Shown one piece after another: positions 10,977 through 18,489 of a stretch of 23,486 bases of DNA. The first letter of the stretch is position 1, and each line of letters starts with the position of its first letter. Source of the stretch: Nemertoderma westbladi (lineage: Eukaryota > Xenacoelomorpha > Nemertodermatida > Nemertodermatidae); assembly GCA_032718475.1 (NCBI GenBank), contig JAUCBJ010003631.1, positions 1 through 23,486 on the forward strand. The letters run 5' to 3'. The translations under genes were made by a program, and so were the position numbers. The notes under the pieces were generated by a model that had not been told where the DNA came from, did not search any database, and saw only the letters and a program-made list of their open reading frames with translations.

Positions 10977-11151
10977 GATCAAATGAAAATCAACTGACGT
11001 TCAATCACTTAATAAATGTTTCTATATTATTTAAAAAAAAATGTTTGTTTATATTATTTTTGAAAAAGAAAAGGAGAATTATCGAAAGTTCATAAAATAA
11101 TAAAAAAACATTTTCTAAGTGATTGAACGTCAGTTAATTTTTATTTAATCC
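10977..11151. repeat. Inverted repeat of about 48-bp arms (MITE-like)
   Basis: The left arm at 10977-11025 contains AACTGACGTTCAATCACTTA, and the right arm at 11104-11151 contains its complement TAAGTGATTGAACGTCAGTT. The similarity continues outward (GATCAAATGAAAATC against GGATTAAATAAAAATT). The inner 80 bp is A/T-rich. No coding region and no clear target duplication. Confidence 0.75.
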
Positions 11152-11640
11152 ATTATTCTTTATAAATATTTTCATAACTTTATAATAATTATAAATAATA
11201 TAATAGGCCAACTACTAATAGAAACAGTTTCATGCTGCAGTGGGGAAGGACACCTTCTCCTTCTGTACTGTACATGTATATCTACAATGCGTGAAATGAA
11301 GTTGAGGATGTCGTTGAAGAATACCGGATTGTCCTACATGAACTCTTGCAACAGATCCATCTCTTCAAGAAGGTGGATATCGGGAGTGCGTTGCTGTGGG
11401 GACTGACTGGGGAGATGCTATGGCCAATGGCTCGTTGTCTGTTTCCGAATTGCCACAAACGACGGAAACCATCAGTAGGCCTAATTGTAAGTTGTAAAAG
11501 AAATTGTTTCTTTGTTAAATGTAAATCAATGTTATATATGAAGCTAAACCTTGAACGTTCGTCAATAAAAGAATTTCTTAATTGTTACAATGACGTCATT
11601 CACATGACGTCGTGAGAAAGATTTTCAGATAAATTCGGAT
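11152..11640. other. Interval without recognised genes
   Basis: Contains an open frame at about 11346-11615 starting at a TTG codon (first stretch QQIHLFKKVDIGSALLWG). I recognise no domain in it, and it has no ATG start at that position. It could be a transposon or exon fragment, but nothing supports either. The run TGACGTCATTCACATGACGTC at 11591-11611 is a short inverted repeat. Confidence 0.4.
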
Positions 11641-11642
11641 TC

Positions 11643-12262
11643 ATGCTGCATTGCAGCTGAATTTTTAAAAATGCTGTGCCGGCTTTTCGACAACATTGCG
11701 CCGCCAAAACTCCCTATCACCCATGACATTTGCTAGATTATCCGCATCTTCAAGGCCAGTGTCCTTTCAGATGCGTCTCAAGAAAGTCATGGGCTGTCCA
11801 CCATGCTTATTCACTTCATGAGGCTGCCAAAGCACAAGATTATGCACTGGCTGGTCCTCACGGCGAAAGCAATGTCCTGCAAAGCGGAGGCGACTTTGTT
11901 CTAGTGTCAAGCTTGGAGGAACCAATGAGACACCTCCAATGTTATATAGTGTCTGGTTGGAGATGTGTGCATTGTACTTGACACAATGAACCCGGCGTAG
12001 CATTCTTGTGAATGTGCCATCCAGAGATTTGGTGTCCTCAGCAGTTAGAGCCCAGCATGAGCTCCCATAGAGGAGTACTGGAACTACTGCTGCTCTAAAT
12101 AATCGGACCTTAAGTTTCTGGTTAATTCTCGGTGACTTCCAAATCCTGGAAAGCCTATTCAAGGCTGCCCATGCCTTTCCCTTACGTATTCGAAGGTCCT
12201 CATCTGACTTCCGGATCCATGATCCCAGGTAACATAAGTCGTCCACAAGCTCAATCAGACTT
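11643..12262 (-). pseudogene. LINE ORF2 3' fragment, copy 2 of the 18.2-kb family
   Basis: On the minus strand this matches the C-terminal part of the longest copy at 18.2-19.7 kb almost residue for residue: CYLGSWIRKS, KVRLFRAAVVPVLLYGS, LDGTFTRMLRRVHCVKYNA, RLRFAGHCFRREDQ, then WQPHEVNKHGGQP. The frame is open from 12246 to 11767, where a TGA replaces a leucine codon of the other copy. DNA similarity continues past it to the shared end around TGCAGCATG at 11643. It starts with no reverse transcriptase catalytic motifs (5' truncation near 12262) and cannot encode a working protein. It is closely similar to the other copies, so the family was active fairly recently. Confidence 0.85.
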
Positions 12263-12344
12263 TGTCATGGGATGATAAACAAAATGTTTGTTGCATTTGG
12301 CCTCTACAAACTTTTTCTTCGATAAAGTACAGTGGTTGGCCGTG

Positions 12345-12445
12345 AATGAAGTCCGATGGGACGAAAGTCCGATAAGGACGAAGGTCTGAAAAAATAGAGT
12401 CCACTTTCGGATCTTCGCCTCATTCCGACCTTCAACACGATACCC
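12345..12445. repeat. Short array with GTCCGAT core and inverted continuation
   Basis: Units AAGTCCGATGGGACGA, AAGTCCGATAAGGACGA and AGGTCTGA follow one another at 15-17 bp spacing. About 25 bp later the sequence continues in the opposite sense (CTTTCGGATCTTCG, then CATTCCGACCTTC), giving an imperfect hairpin. The core is the one seen at 10.45 and 15.7 kb. Confidence 0.5.
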
Positions 12446-13440
12446 ATTGGGAAGTGGTGTAATTAAATTATAAATTTGTGGCAATTTGTTTACACTACTA
12501 TGCCTGGGCGGGCAACACTAGTTACCTAGATCGGGGTGTATATTACAGTAGACCTAGGCCTACATACTCTACACTATTATTATACTGTATATCATTATTA
12601 TTAATGATCAATAATGTGTTCAATGTTATAACATATTTCCAGTATATTGCAATATTCACCTCTATTGATATAGGTATTATCTATAAACATTGTATCTTAT
12701 TAAATTATGCCTAGCTGGACCCCAGAATGCATCAAATAAAGCAACAATTAAATACAAACAAAAGTTAATAACCATCAACTGACTGATTTCCTGTACCAAT
12801 ATCTAAGAAGAGATAAATTGAGATTGCATCCATGCGGACTCTGAGAGATCAATTAATTTATTAACGTGAATTAAACAACTGTACAGCACGCAGTATACAC
12901 CCAGTACACATACACCCCAACTTATTAAAAGTCGTTAATTCTCAAAGCTATGTAAATAATCCCATGTTTATTCTAAACCTAACAAACTTGTGAATTAATG
13001 TCCATTTATAAAATTAGGCAGCAGCTTATTTTTGGCGATAACTTCGTGAGTTTTGATCGCAGGGAGCTGATTTTGGAGCTGATTTTGTTCGGAATTTAAC
13101 AATTTTATTCAAATCCACTTCCAATTTTATGATTTTATTATGTTTTCTCATTCAAAAACACTGTGAAAAATAACAATTGTGTTTTAACTTGCATCCAAAT
13201 CGTTGTTTTTCTATAATAATTATCGGAATGTTAATAAGAAAACGAAAAAATCTTATATTTTGTAATAATATTTATAAACGTACTCATTATAATGAATTAC
13301 GTACATGAATAATCAAAAAGTATTTCCAACCATAATTGTCCATCTGCTACCACAAATGCAATAGGTTTCCTTGGAAACAATAACAATAAATATCTGATAT
13401 ACACCATGACCCGTAATATAGTGTCATTTTCTGATGACAA
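12446..13440. other. Interval without recognised genes
   Basis: About 1 kb of AT-rich DNA with no credible coding region. A minor duplication, GAGCTGATTTTG, occurs twice at about 13066-13089. The open frames here are short and lack motifs. Confidence 0.5.
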
Positions 13441-13442
13441 GG

Positions 13443-13466
13443 ACCCCCCCCCCCCCCCCCCCCCCC
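13443..13466. repeat. C homopolymer of about 24 bases
   Basis: An uninterrupted run of C after GACAAGGA. The minus strand is a G-run able to form G-quadruplex structures. Its exact length is likely unreliable in any assembly. Confidence 0.85.
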
Positions 13467-13596
13467 AGAAATTTGAAACACAATTTAAGTTCACCTCACC
13501 GTGGTTGTTACCATGAAGCCGGAATTTTCGATTTTGCCTTTAAATATTTTTATAGCGTTTTAAAAAAGTGTCTTTTCCGAAATTGCTACTAGGATC

Positions 13597-13849
13597 GGCA
13601 TGCTGCATTGCAGCTGCATTTTTAAGAATGCTGTGCCGGCTTATCGACAAAATTGCACCGCCACAACTCCCTATCACCCATGACATTTGCTAGATCATCC
13701 GCATCTTCAAGGCTAGTGTCCTTTAAGATGCGTCTGAAGAAAGTCATGGGCTGTCCACCATGCTTATTCACTCCATGAGGCTGCCAAAGTACAAGATTAT
13801 GCACTGGCTGGTCCTCACGGCGAACGTAATGTCCTGCAAAGTTGCACAT
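13597..13849 (-). pseudogene. LINE ORF2 3' fragment, copy 3 of the 18.2-kb family
   Basis: Only the last 245 bp or so of the family remains. On the minus strand it reads FAGHYVRREDQPVHNLVLW, then HGVNKHGGQPMTF, then the C-terminal DKPAQHS and stop at 13622, followed by the shared 3' end with TGCAGCTGCAATGCAGCATG. This is a strongly 5'-truncated retrotransposition product. It is flanked on both sides by CTACTAGGATC (13586-13596 and 13850-13860), a candidate target-site duplication separated from the 5' end by 9 bp. Confidence 0.85.
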
Positions 13850-13860
13850 CTACTAGGATC

Positions 13861-14100
13861 ACCATTCATAACATTTACCTCGCTTTATAGATATCATTAA
13901 AAAGCTTGCGTTCCAAGGATTCCAAATATGAAACAATGTTCGAATTTCATTGAGAAACAGCTGATATATATTGGCGTTCGAAGATTGCAAGAATTATTGT
14001 TCACTGCAGACCATTGTAAAGTCACGGTAAAATTCCAGGACTAAATGTGATGTAGGAGTACTGTAGGCCTAAAACCCTGATTTTAATCCACGGATTACTA
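13861..14100. other. Interval without recognised genes
   Basis: Short non-coding stretch between the LINE fragment and the G/C palindrome. It contains one TAGGCCTA octamer at 14064. Confidence 0.4.
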
Positions 14101-14156
14101 GGGGGGGGGGGGGGGGGGGGTCATGGTGACCCACCCCCCCCCCCCCCCCCCTAGGG
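14097..14156. repeat. G20/C18 inverted repeat
   Basis: CTA followed by 20 G (14101-14120), a 13-base loop TCATGGTGACCCA, then 18 C (14134-14151) and TAG. The two homopolymers are complementary and flanked by matching CTA/TAG, forming one long G:C hairpin. Each strand also has quadruplex or i-motif potential. Confidence 0.85.
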
Positions 14157-14179
14157 ATTGAAGGTAACTTCCTTATTAT

Positions 14180-14405
14180 TGTGACGGGATGGATAGTTGT
14201 TAGTATGGATCCCGACCGGTGTGTGTGTTATACGCGTCGCCGCGTCCGTAGGCTGCTAAAGGCTATGGTCTGGATATATTTAATAGGCCGAAGGCCGTTG
14301 AAATAACTGAGTTTTTAGTTGTTGTAATCACAGAACATAATAATAGCACAGTCAGAATATAATAGCACGGTAATGACGACGGTTAAAAACCGTTCCGGTC
14401 TCACA
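14180..14405. mobile_element. Possible solo LTR
   Basis: The stretch starts TGTGACGGGATGG and ends CCGGTCTCACA, giving TG...CA ends with a short imperfect inverted repeat (TTGTGA against TCACAA). Starts like TGTGACGGG are common among Gypsy LTRs. Against this, the 5 bases on either side (ATTAT and ACTGT) do not form a target duplication, and no internal retroelement sequence is nearby. It lies between the G/C palindrome and the piggyBac end. Confidence 0.25.
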
Positions 14406-14462
14406 ACTGTATAGATACCAACTGAATCATAACCCACAAGTACAACGGTTATCTATTATTAA

Positions 14463-14495
14463 CCCTTTCCGGTCTGGGGGACTAGATCTAGTCCA
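14463..14495 (+). repeat. Left terminal inverted repeat of the piggyBac derivative
   Basis: About 33 bp containing the perfect 12-bp palindrome ACTAGATCTAGT (14481-14492), matched by the complement at the right end. Terminal repeats are where the transposase binds and cuts. Confidence 0.85.
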
Positions 14496-14766
14496 CCTGG
14501 TAGTGTCCTAGGGCCTAGATCTAGTCCATTGTATCTTACTGAGTATTGCGGCTAACAGATTGCACTAGGACAGTAGTAGGGGCATACTATAGGTTTGCCG
14601 CACTGTTCTTGGTCATATCCAATTGCAGCCTACCAAGATTGGCGGGATTTTCAAACCAGAAACGGTGTTATTGTTTATTTTAATTACTTACTGTACACTA
14701 CCGGTTGCCGGTCCACCAGTAGTACATAAATTTATTAGGTAGAAACTAATAAATAGGGGCATTTTT

Positions 14767-15198
14767 ATGGGGGAATGGCATCGAAATACCCCCAAAGACT
14801 ACGGACCCAGAGGAGGAGATATGGATATGATCCAGATGATGAATCCGATTCATATGTCCAGTGAAACTTCGACTTTGGATGATGAGGATGACTGGGAAAC
14901 CGATAATGACTCAGACTCAGAAGACGAAGGATTTGAAGAATTCCTGTCAGTACTGCAGAATACGTGGGCCTTTGTTGGGGAAGAGAACCACTCGTGGGTT
15001 CCAGTTCGCGATTTTAAAACCTCGGATACTGGTTGGAAAGGTATAGATACAACGGAATTTTAGGTAAAGGATTATGTCGATTTATTTATCACTAATAAAC
15101 TAGTGGATATAATTGTATCCAGTACAAATCAACGAATAAACCTTTTATATCTTCATGCAGCGCTGTACGTAAATCCTATTCATGGTTTGTCAAACTAG
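14767..15198 (+). pseudogene. piggyBac transposase, N-terminal part with nonsense codon
   Basis: The ATG at 14767 opens a frame with a strongly acidic segment (DDEDDWETDNDSDSEDEGFE, residues about 38-57). It then has WVPVRDF and TGWKGIDTTEF before a TAG at 15061. In the same frame beyond the stop it continues DYVDLFITNKLVDIIVSSTN, which corresponds to the conserved start of the DDE_Tnp_1_7 transposase domain in piggyBac proteins (usually F.LF.T.ELVD.IV..TN). The next stop is at 15196. The acidic N-terminus is normal for the family. The catalytic aspartates lie further on and are missing, so the product would be inactive even without the nonsense codon. The position inside matching terminal repeats supports the assignment. 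Confidence 0.75.
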
Positions 15199-15248
15199 GC
15201 ATTCACTACAAATACAGCGTCTGGTCCTAAACAGTTTTATATGATATC

Positions 15249-15581
15249 GTGGTGATAAAAAAACCACACGGTGGTAAAGATGGTAAACCAAAACGGATGA
15301 CGTTTTATGAATATAATCTAGACGTCGTTGACCACCTTTCCCGGGTACAGACGAGCCCACATAAACCAATACGTCAGCCAGTACCTCCCACCCCATCAAC
15401 GACTCCAATACACAAACTCGTAAAACAAGAACAAATTGGGAAAACCCAATGGCCACAGAAACGTTGTCGTGTCTGTAGTGGCAAAGATATAGTGAAAAAA
15501 TCTCGGTATATCTGCCCGGTGTGCCCCGACAAACCTGGACTTTGCCCTACATGTTTTAGTGAATATCCTCCTTATTTGTAA
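15249..15581 (+). pseudogene. piggyBac transposase, C-terminal end with zinc-binding cysteines
   Basis: This frame encodes KRMTFYEYNLDVVDHLS, matching the helix before the tail of piggyBac transposases. A proline-rich linker follows (QPVPPTPSTTP), then a cysteine-rich end with RCRVCSGK, RYICPVCPDKPGLCPTCF and SEYPPYL. The C..C, C..C, LC..CF spacing is the C-terminal cysteine-rich domain that binds the transposon ends. It is in a different frame from the N-terminal part. The codon at 15249 is GTG and is not a natural start: the real sequence was joined to a now deleted catalytic domain of several hundred residues. The deletion junction lies around 15199-15248. Confidence 0.8.
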
Positions 15582-15738
15582 AATGTTGTGATTTTATTTC
15601 AGTACGGTATATTTTTATATTTTTTGCGATTTTATACTGCATAGTATACCGGTACTGTGTTATAAATTAATAAATGCTTTGTTTGAAAAAGAAATATTCA
15701 GCTTGGAAATAGAAACCTTGAAACTGAGAAGTAGAAAC

Positions 15739-16195
15739 TTAGACACTCAAAAGTAGAATCTCCGACACTTAAAGTAGAATTTCGGACATTCAAAGTAGAA
15801 TCTCGGACACTCAATGTAGAATCTCGGACACTCAAAGTAAAATTTCGGACATGCAGAAGTAGAATTTCGGACACTCAAAAGTAGAATTTCGAACATTCAA
15901 AGTAGAATCTCGGACACTCAAAGTAGAATCTCGGACACTCAAAGTAAAATTTCGGACATGCAGAAGTAGAATTTCGGACACTCAAAAGCAGAATTTCGGA
16001 CATTCAAAGTAGAATCTCGGACACTCAAAGTATGAATCTCAGACACTCAAAGTAAAATTTCGGACATGCAGAAGTAGAATTTCGGACACTCAAAAGTAGA
16101 ATTTCGGACATTCAGAAGTAGAATCTCGGACACTCAGAGTAGAATCTCGGACTCTCAAAGTAGAATTTCAGATGATCAGAGTCTATTTCGAATGC
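15739..16195. repeat. 21-bp minisatellite with 107-bp higher-order units
   Basis: About 21 tandem units of the type AAGTAGAATYTCGGACAYTCA. A variant unit with TTCGGACATGCAG recurs at 15847, 15954 and 16062, giving a higher-order period of 107-108 bp made of five monomers (lengths 22, 22, 21, 21, 21). The array sits between the transposase C-terminal end and the right terminal repeat, inside the piggyBac derivative. It decays at both edges. Confidence 0.9.
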
Positions 16196-16280
16196 TCAAA
16201 AAGTAAATGGGACACACTGAGTGTCGAAAATATACTCTGAAAATGATGTTTATTTTATAACATTGCCGCTCACTACTACA

Positions 16281-16312
16281 TGGACTAGATCTAGTCCCCA
16301 GACCGGAAAAGG
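16281..16312 (-). repeat. Right terminal inverted repeat of the piggyBac derivative
   Basis: Complement of the left end, with one G fewer in the G-run and one C-to-T-type difference near the terminus. It includes the ACTAGATCTAGT palindrome at 16284-16295. Six extra bases (AACATA) separate it from the TTAA. Confidence 0.8.
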
Positions 16313-16322
16313 AACATATTAA

Positions 16323-16733
16323 TCACTACTACTGTATTGAGTGGCCTGGCCATTAGATGCGTTCTAATCACTTCCAATCTGTTTTCCCTTCCCATCATTG
16401 GCTAACCCGATTAATTGTCACCTCGCCACTCCCTGCTGCCACTGTCCTCACGTGCTAACCCCTGCTAGCCCCTTTGCCCCTCTGAGATGGTTTGACCCCT
16501 AACTTTCTTTGTGGCTGGCGATGTGTATCGCCTGGGTTGGCTGTGAGGTGACTTAATATTGGTAATGTATTATTGCCAACTATAATTGGTAAAATGCCAC
16601 TAAGCCCATTTTGGGTGGGTAGTGCAGGGAATTGAATCCGCTTACAATTATTATAATAGAAATGATGCCTATTGCACTTTTCACCATGTTTTGATACATT
16701 ATAGTCCTAATGCATGCAAACATAACTTTGTTT
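16323..16733. other. Interval without recognised genes
   Basis: Less AT-rich at 16360-16540, with many CCCCT and CACTCC stretches. The end, GGGAATTGAATCCGC at about 16627, faintly resembles the B box of a tRNA-derived SINE, but no A box or tRNA fold is visible, so no call is made. Confidence 0.4.
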
Positions 16734-17060
16734 GTGAATTTTTTCCAAAAAAAATTTTGAATGATAAAATTTTCAAAATTTTCAAAAAATTTTGAAAACT
16801 TTTTCAAATTTTTTTCAGAAAATTGTATTTAGAACATTTTTTCAAACTTTTTTCGAAAAATTTTTCAAATTTTTCAAATTTTTTTCAAAAAATTTTGAAA
16901 ATTTTTTCAAATTTTGAAAAATTTAATCAAATTATTTGGAAAAATTATTAGGCCTTGTAGACTAATTTCTTAAATTGTTCAAAAAAATCATCAAATTTTT
17001 TTGAATTTTTTTTTATTTTCACTGAAAAATTTTTCAAAATTACGGCTTTGGTGATTCGAA
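16734..17060. repeat. TTTTCAAAA/TTTTGAAAA low-complexity tract
   Basis: About 300 bp built almost only from TTTTTCAAA and TTTTGAAAA blocks, which are each other's complement, so the tract can pair with itself at many offsets. No regular period. It is unrelated to the flanking sequence. Confidence 0.8.
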
Positions 17061-17922
17061 ATGTAACTTTTTTTTAATACCGGTATTAGTATATAGAGCA
17101 GTATTTTGAAGTATTGCTGTATTGTATGTAGGTTGAATGTGGGGCGAGCGACGAAAGTGAGCTTAGCATACAGGTACCACTAACTCAATCGGTGTGTCTG
17201 TTGTTCTGTTGATCTGTTGTGTCCAATTTTAAACGTTAATAAATCAAATCTCGATAAAATATATCTAAACTTGGTACATATGTATAGTCTGGCAAAAGTT
17301 CAGAAATTTTCCAAGTTGAATTTGCGTGGGGTCTTCGTGCAGCATCTGTGTAACTGTCTTGCAGTTATAATAAATTTATCTATCCAAAAATTATTAGGCT
17401 TGGCATCAGCTGGTTGCTAGGAGACTGCAGGATTACAGTACGGTACCGGTACTGTTACAGTGGTACAGAGTTACCGGTACCGTCTTCAGGTCGTTGGTTG
17501 TTCGTCACCAATCGGCTCGGCAACGGCAACCATGCAGCCATGGAAGTTTTGAAATTATGCGGACTAAGACAGACTGACATATTGTCAGGTTGTACCTTTA
17601 TTCCATGTTCCGGTATCCGCTACTGCATTAGATACCCCAACAGCCCAATACTGCTATACCCAGCAACGTTTTCTAATTTTACCGGTACTCAAACAATAAC
17701 TCGCCATCAAGGCCACCGACTCTGTCTGTCGCAGTGTCGTTGGCGACCTCGACTTTGGTATCGCTACTGCGCTAGCGCTACGACCCGAGGACTGAAGAAT
17801 GCATTGAATTTTTTGAGTAGTTTGACTATGGACTTCTATGACATCGATGCCAAGCTGCCAATGCGAAAGTTTTTTTTTAAGTAAAGGTTTGAGTAAATTT
17901 TCTTAATTATTTATTTAAATTT
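17061..17922. other. Interval without a confirmed gene
   Basis: Holds a cluster of TACCGGTA palindromes (17078, 17444, 17472, 17680). It also has an open frame to 17884 whose first in-frame ATG is at 17540 (MEVLKLCGLRQTDILSGC...). The encoded protein has no recognisable domain and looks compositionally random, and the frame above the ATG begins at a TTG. An exon cannot be excluded, but nothing supports one. Confidence 0.4.
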
Positions 17923-18190
17923 CTAAGTACCGATTTTGGGATAGAATTGCTCAATTTTAATCTGTATCTAATAACTGACCCTCGTCCTGCACGATGGCCC
18001 CACGAACGTGTATGTATGTATGTATTATATGTAGATTAAAAGGGCTGAACATGTACTGTCCCCCCTTTCTTTGATTGATTGGTGGTGTGGGTAAATTTCT
18101 CAAATACTGATTATGCGATACAGTCGCTCAATTTTAATTTATATCCCATAACGGCCTCGTGCTGCGCGAAGTCCCCACGAACGTGTAGTT
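17923..18190. repeat. Duplicated block of about 95 bp
   Basis: Two related copies at about 17918-18010 and 18090-18188 share TAAATTTCT, then GATTTTGGGATA or GATTATGCGATA, TGCTCAATTTTAAT or CGCTCAATTTTAAT, ATAAC, CCTCGT, CTGC and CCCCACGAACGTGTA. The spacer contains a short (TATG)n microsatellite at about 18012-18025. Function and family unknown. Confidence 0.7.
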
Positions 18191-18224
18191 GTTAACAGAT
18201 CAATTTAGATCAATTTAAAGCTCA

Positions 18225-18489
18225 TCTATCCCATCATAGTAGACATGTACCGAACAACAAGAGTCCCACAAGAAATGAAAACAAATAAGTTGGTGCCAGT
18301 TCCCAAGAAAGGCAACCTAACACTATGGTTCTTTTCGGGGAATCTCATTGATCTCGATTGCTGCAAAGCTATACAATAGAATTCTATTAAATCGCATCAG
18401 GGATCCCATTGAGAGACTGCTCCGTGGAAATCAGAATGGGTTCCGTAAAGGTCGTGGGACCATGGAGCCCATTCTGGCACTTGAAGGAT
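18225..18489 (+). pseudogene. LINE ORF2 5' part of longest copy (early RT motifs), frameshifted
   Basis: This is the upstream continuation of the reverse transcriptase at 18488-19654, in broken frames. From 18245 one frame reads MYRTTRVPQEMKTNKLVPVPKKG. Around 18320 it shifts to a frame giving RGISLISIAAKLYNRILLN, then QNGFRKGRGTMEPILAL. It shifts back at about 18483, where one base is missing relative to the expected LRRIIEEL-type sequence. These are the RT motifs that precede the first catalytic aspartate (VP.PKKG, RGISL, QNGFR.GR) of a LINE. Two frameshifts make the copy inactive. The 5' end of similarity is near 18225-18243, so the element lacks its endonuclease. Confidence 0.8.

Larger units (their letters stand above)
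14463..16312 (+). mobile_element. piggyBac-like transposon, internally deleted
   Basis: A left terminal inverted repeat at 14463-14495 (CCCTTTCCGGTCTGGGGG, then ACTAGATCTAGTCCA) directly follows TTAA at 14459-14462. The right repeat at 16281-16312 (TGGACTAGATCTAGTCCCC, then AGACCGGAAAAGG) is its complement with few changes. A TTAA lies at 16319-16322, six bases beyond the last matching base, so the right terminus is altered or extended. TTAA targets and CCCTTT-like starts are typical of piggyBac. A second subterminal CTAGATCTAGTCCA follows the left repeat (about 14515-14528). Inside are only the N- and C-terminal ends of a transposase, plus a minisatellite. The catalytic middle is gone, so the element is non-autonomous. 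Confidence 0.85.

Noticed and set aside
11346-11615. 89-residue plus-strand frame
   Set aside because: Starts at TTG and has no family resemblance I can name; kept only as a remark in the interval description.
16620-16650. tRNA-like B box (GGGAATTGAATCC)
   Set aside because: No A box at a suitable distance and no cloverleaf can be drawn, so neither a tRNA gene nor a tRNA-derived SINE can be claimed.
17414-17884. 156-residue plus-strand frame
   Set aside because: No ATG at the start, no recognisable domain, and the sequence is dominated by palindromic CCGGTAC words; first ATG is at 17540. Transcript evidence would be needed.
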